A stretch of DNA of 64,000 nucleotides from Streptomyces parvus (GCF_014648875.1 NZ_BMRY01000009.1:248001-312000); one strand, 5' to 3'; positions 18,072 to 26,651 are shown, counted from the first letter of the stretch. Numbers and translations: made by a program. Notes: a model not told the origin generated them from the letters alone.

Positions 18072-19261
18072 CGGCTCAGGTCCTTCCAGGCGACGTCCTT
18101 GTCGTTGCGGGGCTCGGCGGGCAGGCCGAGGACGCGTTCGGCCACGATGTTCAGCAGGACCTCGCTGGTGCCGCCCTCGATGGAGTTGCCCTTGGAGCGC
18201 AGATAGCGGTATCCGGCGTCCCGTCCGGTGAAGTCGACCAGCTCCGGGCGGACCATGGTCCAGTCGCTGTACAACAGGCCCTCGTCGGCCAGGAGTTCGA
18301 CCTCCAGGCCGCTGATCTCCTGATTGAGGCGGGCGAAGGCGAGCTTCATGCCCGAGCCCTCGGGTCCGGGCTGTCCGGCGACGAGTTGCTGGCGCAGCCG
18401 TTCGCCGGTGAGTCGGGCGACCTCGGCCTCCACCCAGAGGCTCAGCAGGCGCTGGTGGGTGTCGGGGGTACGCAGCTCGGGTCGTTCGCGCCAGGTCTTC
18501 GCGACCGGGCCGATCATGCCGCCCTCGCGGGGGATGCGGGAGCCGCCGATGGAGACGCGCTCGTTCATCAGGGTGGTCTGGGCGACCTTCCACCCGTCGC
18601 CGACGGGCCCGAGCCGGTGGCTGTCGGGAATGCGTACGCCGGTGAGGAAGACCTCGTTGAACTCGGCCTCGCCGGTGATCTGGCGCAGCGGCCGGACCTC
18701 GACGCCGGGGTCGGTCATGTCGCAGATGAAGTAGCTGATGCCCCGGTGCTTGGGCAGGTCGGGGTCGGTGCGGGCGATGAGGATCGCCCAGCGGGCCAGG
18801 TGGGCGCTGGACGTCCAGACCTTCTGGCCGTCGACGATCCAGTCGCCTCTCTCGTCCCTCACGGCCCGGGTGGCCAGGGCGGCGAGGTCGGATCCGGCGC
18901 CCGGTTCGCTGAACAGCTGGCACCAGACCTCCTCCCCCACCCACAGGGGGCGCAGGAAGCGGCGCTTCTGCTCGTCGGTGCCGAAGCCGAGGATGGTGGG
19001 GGCGGCCATGCCGAGGCCGATGCCGATGCGCCGCGGGTCGTTGTCCGGCGCGTCGGCTGCGGCGAGCTCGGCGTCGGCGACCTGCTGGAGGGAGCGGGGC
19101 GCGTCGAGCCCGCCGAGGCCCACCGGGTAGTGGACCCAGGCGAGTCCGGCGTCGAAGCGGGCCTTGAGGAAGTCCGTGCGGCCGGTGGTGGCGGGCGGGT
19201 GCGCGGCGAGCAGCTCGCGGGTCCGGCGGCGGACCTCGGCGGCGTCGGCCGCGGGGCTCAT
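18068..19261 (-). CDS. Acyl-CoA dehydrogenase family protein (long, first of pair)
   Basis: A 397-residue acyl-CoA dehydrogenase with WCQLFSEPGAGSDLAAL, DGQKVWTSSAHLARWAILIARTD and the C-terminal SKGNSIEGGTSEVLLNIVAERVLGLP, all hallmark segments. It is translationally coupled to the shorter dehydrogenase downstream and to the quinone oxidoreductase gene upstream. The three-gene operon probably degrades or modifies an acyl-CoA. Confidence 0.92.
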   Translation of the reverse strand: MSPAADAAEVRRRTRELLAAHPPATTGRTDFLKARFDAGLAWVHYPVGLGGLDAPRSLQQVADAELAAADAPDNDPRRIGIGLGMAAPTILGFGTDEQKRRFLRPLWVGEEVWCQLFSEPGAGSDLAALATRAVRDERGDWIVDGQKVWTSSAHLARWAILIARTDPDLPKHRGISYFICDMTDPGVEVRPLRQITGEAEFNEVFLTGVRIPDSHRLGPVGDGWKVAQTTLMNERVSIGGSRIPREGGMIGPVAKTWRERPELRTPDTHQRLLSLWVEAEVARLTGERLRQQLVAGQPGPEGSGMKLAFARLNQEISGLEVELLADEGLLYSDWTMVRPELVDFTGRDAGYRYLRSKGNSIEGGTSEVLLNIVAERVLGLPAEPRNDKDVAWKDLSR

Positions 19262-20223
19262 CGGGCGCCTCCGGGCAGGACGACGATGCGGCCGGTGCTG
19301 GTGCCTTCGGCGACGCGCTGGACGGCGCGGGCGGCATCGGCCATCGCGACACGCTCACTGATCAGTGGCTTCACGATCCCCTGTTCGGCGAGCTTGGTCA
19401 GCTCCTCGTGACAGGCGCGGACCGCGGCCGGGTCCTTGGTGTTGTAGAGACCCCAGTGCAGCCCGACAACTGAGTAGTTCTTCACCAGGGCGTGGTTGAG
19501 GGCCGGGGTGGGGATGACGCCGCTGGCGAAGCCGATGAGGAGGATGCGTCCTTCGAAGGCGATGCACTTGGTGGACTTGGTGTACGCGTCGCCGCCGACC
19601 GGGTCGTAGACGACGTCCGCGCCGCGCCCGCCGGTGGCTTCCTTGACGGCGGCGACGATGTCCTCGCTCCGCCGGTCGATGACCAGGTCGCAGCCGAGCT
19701 CCCGGGCGACTGCCGCCTTGTCGGGGCCGCCGACGACGCCGATGACCTTCGCGCCCGCGGCCTTGCCGAGCTGGACGGCGGCGCTGCCGACGCCGCCGGC
19801 CGCCGCGTGGACGAGGAGGGTCTCGCCGGGCTGGAGGTGGGCGCGGCGGTGCAGGCCGAACCAGCCCGTCTGGTAGCCGACGTGCAGAGCGGCCGCCTCG
19901 GCGTCGTCCAGGGCGTCGGGGGCCGGGAGCAGGGCCGCCTCGTCCGCGACGATCCAGTCGGCGAAGCCGCCGTGCGGCAGGACCGGGTTGGCGAGGACCC
20001 GCCGTCCGTCCTCGGTGGTGCCGCACACCTCCAGTCCCGGGGTGAAGGGCAGCGGCGGCCGCACCTGGTACTGGCCCCGGCAGAGCAGGGCGTCGGGGAA
20101 GTTGACGTTCGCCGCGCGGACCTCGACGAGCACCTGCCCGTCGCCGGGCGTGGGCCGGTCCGCCTCCTCCAGCCGCATCACCTCGCCCGGCTCGCCGTTC
20201 CGGTGCACTCGCCATGCCTGCAT
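19258..20223 (-). CDS. NADPH:quinone oxidoreductase-type MDR protein
   Basis: A 321-residue zinc-independent medium-chain dehydrogenase/reductase. The GroES-like N-terminal domain is followed by a Rossmann fold with AAGGVGSAAVQLGKAAGAKVIG. It lacks the structural-zinc Cys cluster, which fits the quinone reductase subgroup. ATG at 20223 (MQAW) is chosen; an extension to 20253 lacks support. It is the first gene of a coupled operon with two acyl-CoA dehydrogenases, so it may reduce an enoyl intermediate, but this is inference. Confidence 0.88.
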   Translation of the reverse strand: MQAWRVHRNGEPGEVMRLEEADRPTPGDGQVLVEVRAANVNFPDALLCRGQYQVRPPLPFTPGLEVCGTTEDGRRVLANPVLPHGGFADWIVADEAALLPAPDALDDAEAAALHVGYQTGWFGLHRRAHLQPGETLLVHAAAGGVGSAAVQLGKAAGAKVIGVVGGPDKAAVARELGCDLVIDRRSEDIVAAVKEATGGRGADVVYDPVGGDAYTKSTKCIAFEGRILLIGFASGVIPTPALNHALVKNYSVVGLHWGLYNTKDPAAVRACHEELTKLAEQGIVKPLISERVAMADAARAVQRVAEGTSTGRIVVLPGGAR

Positions 20224-20294
20224 GAGGGGCCTCCACAACACTGTCGGCGTCAACCGCCGGAGCGGTCGGCATTACCACTGCTGCGCCGCATACT

Positions 20295-20306
20295 AAGCGG
20301 TCGCTT
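20295..20306. promoter_or_regulatory. Candidate TetR-type operator in front of the acyl-CoA dehydrogenase operon
   Basis: Perfect palindrome AAGCG-GT-CGCTT, 72 bases upstream of the quinone oxidoreductase start and between two divergent genes. Such palindromes are typical of TetR-family regulators of acyl-CoA metabolism. The adjacent divergent gene encodes an XRE-cupin regulator, not a TetR protein, so the binding factor is unknown. Confidence 0.55.
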
Positions 20307-20352
20307 GCCGATCTGGGAACACCCCGGGCGCGGCCTCGGGAGGCTCCGGACC

Positions 20353-20952
20353 TCAGCCGCGCCTGGGCTTCGCCCGTACATGCATCCGCTCGCCCTGCGG
20401 ACCGAAGAGGCTGAGGAACTCCACCCTCTCGCCCTCGGCGGGGCCGAACCAGTGCGGCAGCCGGGTGTCGAACTCGGCGGCCTCTCCGGGCTCCAGCACC
20501 AGATCGTGTTCGGCCAGCAGCAGCCGCAGCTTCCCGGAGAGCACGAACAGCCACTCGTACCCCTCGTGCGTGCGCTGCTCCGGCGGGCCGCCGCTGCCCG
20601 GCTCCTGGATCAGCTTGTACGCCTGGAGACCGCCCGGCCGGGCGGTCAGCGGCAGCATGGTCCGGCCGTGCTGCACGATCGGCTTGGCCCGCACCCGGGG
20701 GTCGCCGACCGGCGTGGCGCCCACGAGGTCGTCGAGCGGCACCTCGTGGGCGCGGGCGATCGGCAGCATCAGTTCGAGGCTGGGGCGGCGGCCGCCGGAC
20801 TCCAGCCGGGAGAGCGTGGAGACGGAGATACCGGTGGCGGCCGAGAGAGCGGCGAGGGTGACCCCACGGTCCTTGCGCAGCCGGCGCAGTCGGGGGCCGA
20901 CGCCGGAGAGGACGGACTCCAGTTCCGGATCGTCCCGGTCGCGTTCCTTCAT
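20353..20952 (-). CDS. XRE-family regulator with C-terminal cupin domain
   Basis: A 199-residue protein with an N-terminal helix-turn-helix (LRRLRKDRGVTLAALSAATGISVSTLSRLESGGRRPSLELML-type region, about residues 20-70) and a C-terminal cupin barrel (about 115-190, with HEGYEWLFVLSGKLRLLL and EAAEFDTRLPHWF). Proteins of this class sense small molecules and repress neighbouring catabolic genes. ATG at 20952 is preferred over an upstream frame. Its target could be itself or the divergent PIG-L or acyl-CoA dehydrogenase genes. Confidence 0.85.
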   Translation of the reverse strand: MKERDRDDPELESVLSGVGPRLRRLRKDRGVTLAALSAATGISVSTLSRLESGGRRPSLELMLPIARAHEVPLDDLVGATPVGDPRVRAKPIVQHGRTMLPLTARPGGLQAYKLIQEPGSGGPPEQRTHEGYEWLFVLSGKLRLLLAEHDLVLEPGEAAEFDTRLPHWFGPAEGERVEFLSLFGPQGERMHVRAKPRRG

Positions 20953-21042
20953 CCGGCCATTGCAGAATCGGCAAGCCGTTTTGTCAACCGGACAAAGCGC
21001 ACCCGGGCGAAGCGCGCGGCGACGCACGGCGACGCGCCTTGT

Positions 21043-21094
21043 TGCGCGAAGACCCCGAAGGTGCGCGAAGACCTAGAAACTACTGCGCGAAGAC
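21043..21094. repeat. Three imperfect direct repeats (TGCGCGAAGAC) at the end of the PIG-L gene
   Basis: TGCGCGAAGAC occurs at 21043, 21062 and 21084; the last copy encodes the C-terminal residues of the minus-strand PIG-L protein and the others lie just after its stop. They look like small duplications of the gene end. Confidence 0.7.
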
Positions 21095-21814
21095 TTCGAA
21101 GGTGACGGCGGGCCGGCCACCGAACCGCTCGGCGGCGGCCTCGGCCATGCCGGTCAGGAAGGTCCGGCAGTACCGCTCCGGGTCCTCCTGGGTCAGCGCC
21201 TCGATGTACGTGCGGTGCTCCAGCAGGGACCGGACCGAGCGTTCGAGACCGGCCGTCGCGTCGACCGCGTGGGTGGGCCGGTCACTGCCCGCCACGGCGA
21301 TCCAGCGCACCCCGTTCCACGGCTGGAGTCCCCGCTCGCCCAGCTCCGGGAAGATCCAGCGGTTGCCGGCGTCGGCGACGGCGTCGAGAGTGGCACGCCC
21401 GACCGCGCGGTGGTCGGGAGTGTTCCAGGCGACCCCGCCCCAGGTGTCCCGATGGTTGAGGGTGACGACCAGTTCGGGGCGGTGGCGGCGGATGGCCGCG
21501 GCGATGTCGCGGCGCAGCCCGGTGCCGTACTCGATGACGCCGTCGCGGTGGTCCAGGAACTCCACGGTCGTCACGCCGACGACGGCGGCGCTCGCCCGCT
21601 GCTCCCGCTCGCGCACCGGCGCGCACTCCTCGGGCGGCAGGGTATCGATCCCGGCCTCGCCGCGGCTGGCGAGGAGGTAGACGACCTCGCGCCCGCCATC
21701 GGTCCACTCGGCCACGGCGGCGGCCGCCCCGTACTCCAGGTCGTCCGGGTGGGCGACCACGGCCAGGGCGCGCTGCCAGTCGACGGGCATGGGCTCGAGT
21801 CGCTGCGGCGTCAT
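21080..21814 (-). CDS. PIG-L family deacetylase
   Basis: A 244-residue LmbE/PIG-L-type zinc hydrolase. The metal-binding AHPDDLE motif lies at residues 21-27 and a second conserved segment, NTPDHRAVG, near 135. Members deacetylate N-acetylglucosaminyl conjugates (mycothiol synthesis and detoxification, or antibiotic sugars). Standing alone here, its substrate cannot be named. It is transcribed away from the rhodanese gene. Confidence 0.9.
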   Translation of the reverse strand: MTPQRLEPMPVDWQRALAVVAHPDDLEYGAAAAVAEWTDGGREVVYLLASRGEAGIDTLPPEECAPVREREQRASAAVVGVTTVEFLDHRDGVIEYGTGLRRDIAAAIRRHRPELVVTLNHRDTWGGVAWNTPDHRAVGRATLDAVADAGNRWIFPELGERGLQPWNGVRWIAVAGSDRPTHAVDATAGLERSVRSLLEHRTYIEALTQEDPERYCRTFLTGMAEAAAERFGGRPAVTFEVFAQ

Positions 21815-21886
21815 ACGGGCAGGCTACCTCCGGCTCCGGCGGCGGGCGTGCGACGCTGGAGTCCGGCCGAACGAAAGGAAGCCCTC

Positions 21887-22459
21887 GTGCCCAGCCCCGC
21901 CTCCCTCTCCCCCGCCCAGGCCGCAGCCCGCCTGGAGGAGTTCACCGTCATCGATGTGCGGGCTCCGGGCGAGTACGCTGCCGGGCATGTCCCCGGCGCC
22001 CTGAACATCCCGCTCGACAAGCTGCCGGACGCGCTGCCCGCGCTCAAGTCCGCGTCCGCGCGCGGTTCACTGCTGGTGGTGTGCGCGTCCGGGGTCCGGT
22101 CCACCCGGGCGTGCGAGATCCTCTCGGGCGCGGACATCGAGGCCGTGACGCTGACCGGCGGCACGTCCGCCTGGGAGGGTGACGGGCGCGGCCTGGACCG
22201 CCCCGAGGGAGCGCGCACCACCTGGGCCATGGAGCGCCAGGTGCGGCTCGCGGCGGGCTCGCTGGTGGTGGCGGGGCTGGTGGCGGGCATCCGTTTCCCG
22301 GCGGCGCGCTGGCTCTCCGCGGGCGTCGGCACGGGCCTGGTCTATTCGGCGCTCAGCAACACCTGCGGAATGGCGGCGGTCCTCTCGAAGCTGCCGCACA
22401 ACCGGGCCCCCCGGGCCGCCGGCGACCTGGACGCCACGCTGGAGGAGCTCCAGCGCTGA
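21887..22459 (+). CDS. Rhodanese-domain protein with C-terminal membrane segment
   Basis: A 190-residue protein starting at GTG 21887, preceded by AAGGAAG. The rhodanese domain (about residues 5-100) has the active-site loop VVCASGVRST with Cys66 as the likely persulfide carrier. Residues about 120-165 form two hydrophobic helices of the kind found in rhodaneses fused to a DUF2892-like membrane region. A role in sulfane-sulfur transfer at the membrane is likely. It converges on the S33 peptidase gene across a strong terminator. Confidence 0.9.
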   Translation: MPSPASLSPAQAAARLEEFTVIDVRAPGEYAAGHVPGALNIPLDKLPDALPALKSASARGSLLVVCASGVRSTRACEILSGADIEAVTLTGGTSAWEGDGRGLDRPEGARTTWAMERQVRLAAGSLVVAGLVAGIRFPAARWLSAGVGTGLVYSALSNTCGMAAVLSKLPHNRAPRAAGDLDATLEELQR

Positions 22460-22518
22460 ACCGACGAGCCCGGGCGGGCCGGGGCCCGGTCGGTCGGCCC
22501 GCCCGCCCCGGGACCGGC

Positions 22519-22572
22519 CGCGACGAGGCCTGAGCCGGCCCCGGCGGCCCGGCCGGCTCAGGCCTCGTCGCG
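22519..22572. terminator. Bidirectional terminator between rhodanese and S33 peptidase genes
   Basis: A perfect 20-base stem whose core is CGACGAGGCCTGAGCCGG (22521-22538) and its reverse complement (22553-22570), with a 14-base loop. The right arm overlaps the last codons of the minus-strand peptidase gene (stop at 22558). Confidence 0.85.
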
Positions 22573-23853
22573 CACCAGGGCCAGCAGCCGGTCCAGGACC
22601 CGGGGGCCGCCCGCGCGGACCCCGTCGTGCTCGTACTCGTCCGTCACCCAGGTCCGCAGCCCCCGGATCGCCGCCGCCGTGCGCAGCGAGTCCGCGGTGT
22701 CGACGTACATGTCGTCGTGGTAGACGGCCGCCGCGACCGGAACCTCGTTGGCGGCCAGCCGCTCGGGGTCGTACAGCACCGGCCAGTCGGTGCGCCGGGC
22801 CAGCAGCTCGGCGGTCTCGCGCAGGGGCCGCAGCGCCGGGTCGACGTCGAAGTGCCAGGGGTGGATCGTCTCGCCGGTGAAGAGGACGGGGCCGTCGCCC
22901 TTGAGCGCGGTCGCCGCGTCGAACTGCGGGAACTCTCCTCGTACGCGCTCGGCGGCCCAGTCCGTGGCGCGCTCGCCCTGCCCGTAGATGGCTTCGTGCA
23001 GCAGGGCGTAGAGCGGGTGCCCGGCGAAGGAGGCCGCGGTGCGCATCGCTTCCTGGAAGGTGTCGGAGAGTTCGGTGGCGCCCGGGGTGCGGACGAACGC
23101 GTTCTCCAGCAGGTAGTGGAGCTGGTGGCTGCCGCTGCCGGTGCCGAGCAGGATGCCGAGCGACTGGAAGCCCTCGGGGGTCAGCCGGTGTCCGGCGCTC
23201 TCGGGCCGGTGCTCGGCGAGGTGGGCGGCGATGGCGCGGGCGCGCTCGACGTCCTGCGGGTAGCGGGCGTAGTGGGCGGCGACCTTCCGCTCGATGCGGG
23301 GGTACGCGGCCCGGTAGACGTCGTCCGCGTGCGCGTCCAGCGAGGGCAGCCCGCCGGTGATCAGGACCTCCTTGAGCCCTTCCGGGGCGGCGGAGAGGTA
23401 GCGGACGGCGCAGAAGCCGCCGAAGGACTGGCCGAGGACCGTCCAGGGCGCTCCGCCGGTGAGCCGCTGCCGGATCAGCTCGCAGTCGCGGACGATGGAG
23501 TCGGAGCGGAAGTGGGCGAGGTAGTCGGCCTGCTCGCGCGGGCCGCCGCGCAGCGGCAGGGTCTGCCGGTTCGCCGGGGTGGAGAGACCGGTCCCCCGCT
23601 GGTCGAGGAGCAGCACCCGGAACTCGCGCAGGGCCCGGCCGAGCCAGGCCTCCGTACCGACGAACCGGCGTGCGCCGAAGCCGGGACCGCCCTCCAGGTA
23701 GACCAGCCAGGGCAGTTCCTCGCCGGCCCGGGATGCGGCGACCGCTTCCCGGCCGTACACCTCGATCTGCTCGCCGCCGGGGTCGCTGTGGTCGAGGGGC
23801 ACGGTGAAGCGGCGGTCGGTGAGGACGACGCCGGGCTGCCGGTAACTGGTCAC
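22558..23853 (-). CDS. Alpha/beta hydrolase, prolyl iminopeptidase-like (peptidase S33)
   Basis: A 431-residue alpha/beta hydrolase. VYLEGGPGFGARR is the oxyanion-hole HGGPG-type motif, LLDQRGTGLS follows, and GQSFGGF holds the nucleophilic Ser. GTG at 23853 is the start because CAGGAG lies 6 bases before it and the conserved fold begins soon after; longer frames enter a low-complexity C-rich tract. Family members release N-terminal residues, typically Pro, from peptides. No signal peptide is seen, so it is probably cytoplasmic. Confidence 0.88.
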   Translation of the reverse strand: MTSYRQPGVVLTDRRFTVPLDHSDPGGEQIEVYGREAVAASRAGEELPWLVYLEGGPGFGARRFVGTEAWLGRALREFRVLLLDQRGTGLSTPANRQTLPLRGGPREQADYLAHFRSDSIVRDCELIRQRLTGGAPWTVLGQSFGGFCAVRYLSAAPEGLKEVLITGGLPSLDAHADDVYRAAYPRIERKVAAHYARYPQDVERARAIAAHLAEHRPESAGHRLTPEGFQSLGILLGTGSGSHQLHYLLENAFVRTPGATELSDTFQEAMRTAASFAGHPLYALLHEAIYGQGERATDWAAERVRGEFPQFDAATALKGDGPVLFTGETIHPWHFDVDPALRPLRETAELLARRTDWPVLYDPERLAANEVPVAAAVYHDDMYVDTADSLRTAAAIRGLRTWVTDEYEHDGVRAGGPRVLDRLLALVRDEA

Positions 23854-23966
23854 GGGAACTCCTGAATCGGGGTGCTGGCTGATCCGGGCGAAAGCGCCAG
23901 TCCAGCACATGACCGCCCCGGTCCGGCGAAGGGGGCATGCACGCAGGGCCGGACGCCGACCCGCAC

Positions 23967-24016
23967 CCCCGCCCCTGCCCCCGCCCCCGCCCCCGTCCCC
24001 GTCCCCGTCCCCGTCG
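23967..24016. repeat. Pyrimidine-rich CCCCCG/CCCCGT hexamer tract
   Basis: About eight imperfect hexamers (CCCCCG shifting to CCCCGT) between the divergent S33 peptidase and aldo-keto reductase genes. It lies between their promoters and is likely to vary in copy number. Confidence 0.75.
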
Positions 24017-24124
24017 TCACCTTGCCCGCGTTTGCCCATAGCCCGCGCGTGCAACTATTGTGGACGCCAGTAAATGTCGCACGCCGTTCATATCGGCGCG
24101 CATCGCGCCACGGAAGGCCCCCCC

Positions 24125-24958
24125 ATGCCCACCACCCCCACCGTTCCCACCGTCACGCTCAACAACGGCGTGACCATCCCCCAGCTCGGCTTCGGCGTCT
24201 TCCAGGTGCCCGACGACGAGACCACCGTGGCCGTCTCCGCGGCGCTGGAGGCCGGATACCGGTCCATCGACACCGCGGCGATCTACGGCAACGAGGTCGG
24301 CGTGGGCCGGGCACTGGCCGCGTCCGGGATCCCCCGCGAGGAGCTCTTCGTCACGACGAAGCTGTGGAACGCCGACCAGGGCTACGAGGCCACGCTCGCG
24401 GCGTTCGACGCGAGCGTGGCCAAGCTCGGCCTCGATCACGTGGACCTCTACCTGATCCACTGGCCGACGCCCGCCCACGACCTGTACCCCGAGAGCTGGC
24501 GCGCCCTGGAGAAGCTGGCCGCCGACGGCAGGATCCGCGCGGCCGGGGTCTCCAACTTCCAGCCCGCCCACCTGAGCCGACTGCTGGAGACGGGCACGCT
24601 CGTCCCCGCCGTCAACCAGATCGAGCTGCACCCGGGTCTTCAGCAGAGCGAGCTGCGTGCCTTCCATGCCGGGCACGGCATCGCCACCGAGGCCTGGAGC
24701 CCGCTGGCCCAGGGAGCCCTCCTCAAGGAGGAGACCCTGGTCTCCATCGCGGAGCGGCACGGCAAGTCCCCGGCCCAGGTGGTCCTGCGCTGGCACCTCC
24801 AGCTCGGCAACATCGTGATCCCGAAGTCGGTCACGCCCGAGCGGATCCGGCAGAACATCGACGTCTTCGACTTCGAGCTGTCGGCCACGGACCTGGACGC
24901 CGTCGCCGCCCTGGACCGGGGCATGCGCACCGGACCGGACCCCGACATCCTCAACTGA
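24125..24958 (+). CDS. Aldo/keto reductase
   Basis: A 277-residue NADPH-dependent aldo/keto reductase. The catalytic tetrad is visible: Asp49, Tyr54, Lys79 and His112. GFRSIDTAAIYGNE-type and VIPKSVTPERIRQN segments match the family. ATG 24125 has GGAAGG in front; an upstream ATG at 24074 would add 17 unconserved residues. It is probably a general carbonyl reductase. Confidence 0.93.
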   Translation: MPTTPTVPTVTLNNGVTIPQLGFGVFQVPDDETTVAVSAALEAGYRSIDTAAIYGNEVGVGRALAASGIPREELFVTTKLWNADQGYEATLAAFDASVAKLGLDHVDLYLIHWPTPAHDLYPESWRALEKLAADGRIRAAGVSNFQPAHLSRLLETGTLVPAVNQIELHPGLQQSELRAFHAGHGIATEAWSPLAQGALLKEETLVSIAERHGKSPAQVVLRWHLQLGNIVIPKSVTPERIRQNIDVFDFELSATDLDAVAALDRGMRTGPDPDILN

Positions 24959-24995
24959 CGAGGTTCGGCGGGCCGTTGCGGTGACCGGCAGCGGG

Positions 24996-25295
24996 TCAGC
25001 GTCCGCGGCGGTAACTGCTGCCGTCGCGGGGCCGGACCAGCAGCCCCGCGACGACGAGATAGCGGCGCAGCGCGGAGCAGTCCTCGTGGACGGTGAGGAG
25101 CGCCTCGTTCACCTCGCGCTCGGTGTACGAGCGCTCCCGCTCGAACAGCGTGTCGGCGAGGTGCACGAGCAGCTGCTCCCGGCGGGCCTCCTTGCGCGGG
25201 ATCGCGACCAGGCGGCCGTGCGAGAAGAGCGCCTCCACCGGGTGCGTCCGAGGAGTTGGGGGCAGCGGCGCAAGAGTCTGTTGTTCCGTGGGCAT
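24996..25295 (-). CDS. DUF2087 domain protein
   Basis: A 99-residue protein consisting of a DUF2087 domain (RLVAIPRKEARREQLLVHLADTLFERERSYTEREVN-type region to the C-terminus). This domain has a winged-helix-like look and is often found C-terminal to ArsR-type regulators; here it stands alone after a Pro-rich start. A DNA-binding role is possible. It is convergent with the aldo/keto reductase gene, separated by 37 bases. Confidence 0.8.
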   Translation of the reverse strand: MPTEQQTLAPLPPTPRTHPVEALFSHGRLVAIPRKEARREQLLVHLADTLFERERSYTEREVNEALLTVHEDCSALRRYLVVAGLLVRPRDGSSYRRGR

Positions 25296-25665
25296 GGCCG
25301 GAAGCGTCGCAGGCTTCCCCAGGGCGGGCAACGCGTTTTCCCGGCGTTGCCCGCCCTTCCGTTGCCCGCCCTCGCGTTGAAGTTGCCCGCCCCCGCATTG
25401 ACAGGGGCGGGCGGCTCGGGTTCTCATGCTGTCCGTGCAGCGTGACGCTGGCCAAAGAGATCTGGGCCGGCCGGCGATCAAGCCAGCACCTTCTTCCAGG
25501 GATGACGCCATGAGTCCATTCATCGCCCCCTGCCTCTGAGCATCTCCGCCCTCGGGCACCTCTGCCCCGGCCGCATGCCCGCCTCTGCGCGCCCAACGGC
25601 CGGTGCTCCGCGACGCGTCGGGCCTTTCACCCGCCCGCATTTCCTCCGGGAGACCCAGAACCTCC
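25296..25665. other. Intergenic region with GTTGCCCGCCC repeats
   Basis: About 370 bases between two divergent genes. Three imperfect copies of GTTGCCCGCCC lie between about 25339 and 25393, followed by TTGACA at 25398-25403, a possible -35 element for the downstream plus-strand gene. I could not find a convincing -10 at the right distance. No gene is evident in the rest. Confidence 0.4.
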
Positions 25666-26565
25666 ATGCCCCAGACCTTCCAGCAGTCCGTCATCACCGA
25701 ATTCCGTGCCAACGCGGGGAAGGTCGGCGGCCCCTTCGAGGGCACCGACCTCCTCCTGCTCACCACCACCGGCGCCCGCTCCGGAAAGCCGCACACCACC
25801 CCGCTCGGCCATGTCCGCGACGGCCGCCGGCTCCTCGTCGTCGCCTCCAACCTCGGCGCACCGGTCCACCCCGACTGGTATCGCAACCTCCTCGCCCACC
25901 CCACCGTGCGGGTCGAGCTGGGGGGCGAGGAGTTCGAGTCACTCGCCGTACCCGCGGAAGGGGCCCGGCGCGACGAACTCTTCGCCCGGGTCGTCGCCGA
26001 GGCGCCCGGGTACGCGGAGTACCAGGACGCCACCGACCGGGTGCTGCCGGTCGTGGTGCTGGAACTCCCCGACCCCGACGCGGTGGCTCCCCCGGTCACC
26101 TCGCTCGCCGACAAGCTGGTCGAGGTGCACACCTGGCTGCGGGACCAGCTGCGCCACGCGCACGACGAGACCGAGGCGTACTTCGCCGAGCGCGCGGGGC
26201 ACGGGGGCGCCGGTGAACCGCCCGCCCCCGGTCTCGGGTTGCAGATCCGGCAGCGCTGTCTGGCGTTCTGCCAGGCGCTGGAGTTCCACCACACGGCCGA
26301 GGACGGGCATATGTTCCCCGCGATGGAGGGCTACCACCCCCATCTGCGGGACGTCTTCGACCGGCTGCGGGAGGAGCACCGCTCCATCGGAGCCGTGCAG
26401 TCGGCGCTCGCGGACCTGCTGGCCGATGCGGCCATCGCGGAACCGGACCGCTTCCGTGCCGAACTGGCCCGGATGACGGAGGAACTGACCGCCCACCTCG
26501 ACTACGAGGAGGAGCACATCCTGCCCCTGCTCGCCGAGGTGCCCTGGCCCCCGGCCGCGGCCTGA
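25666..26565 (+). CDS. F420-type nitroreductase fused to a hemerythrin-like domain
   Basis: A 299-residue fusion. Residues 1 to about 135 are a DDN-family (deazaflavin/F420-dependent) nitroreductase with GARSGKPHTTPLGHVRDG and NLGAPVHPDWYRNLLAHP. Residues about 145-290 are a hemerythrin HHE cation-binding domain with the metal-ligand helices FHHTAEDGHMFPAME, LREEHRSI and HLDYEEEHILPLL. It could couple a diiron oxygen or redox sensor to F420H2 chemistry. The start at 25666 is chosen over 25603 because the conserved domain begins here. Confidence 0.9.
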   Translation: MPQTFQQSVITEFRANAGKVGGPFEGTDLLLLTTTGARSGKPHTTPLGHVRDGRRLLVVASNLGAPVHPDWYRNLLAHPTVRVELGGEEFESLAVPAEGARRDELFARVVAEAPGYAEYQDATDRVLPVVVLELPDPDAVAPPVTSLADKLVEVHTWLRDQLRHAHDETEAYFAERAGHGGAGEPPAPGLGLQIRQRCLAFCQALEFHHTAEDGHMFPAMEGYHPHLRDVFDRLREEHRSIGAVQSALADLLADAAIAEPDRFRAELARMTEELTAHLDYEEEHILPLLAEVPWPPAAA

Positions 26566-26585
26566 GGACGAACCGTCCGAGGGGG

Positions 26586-26601
26586 TTGAGCGACTGCTCA
26601 A
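26586..26601. promoter_or_regulatory. TetR-type operator 1 of the SRPBCC/DUF4166/TetR operon
   Basis: 16-base palindrome TTGAG-CGACTG-CTCAA, within a longer 13-base-stem dyad that also flanks it with GGGGG and CCCCC. It has the same half-sites and spacing as the dyad 50 bases downstream. The longer dyad may double as terminator of the upstream gene. Confidence 0.7.
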
Positions 26602-26635
26602 CCCCCTCTGATAGCGTCCTGAAACGCGGCGGGAC

Positions 26636-26651
26636 TTGAGTACTCGCTCAA
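26636..26651. promoter_or_regulatory. TetR-type operator 2 of the SRPBCC/DUF4166/TetR operon
   Basis: TTGAG-TACTCG-CTCAA, 27 bases before the first gene of the operon. Together with the dyad at 26586 it forms a pair exactly 50 bases apart, as expected for autoregulation by the TetR protein encoded as the third gene. Confidence 0.7.
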
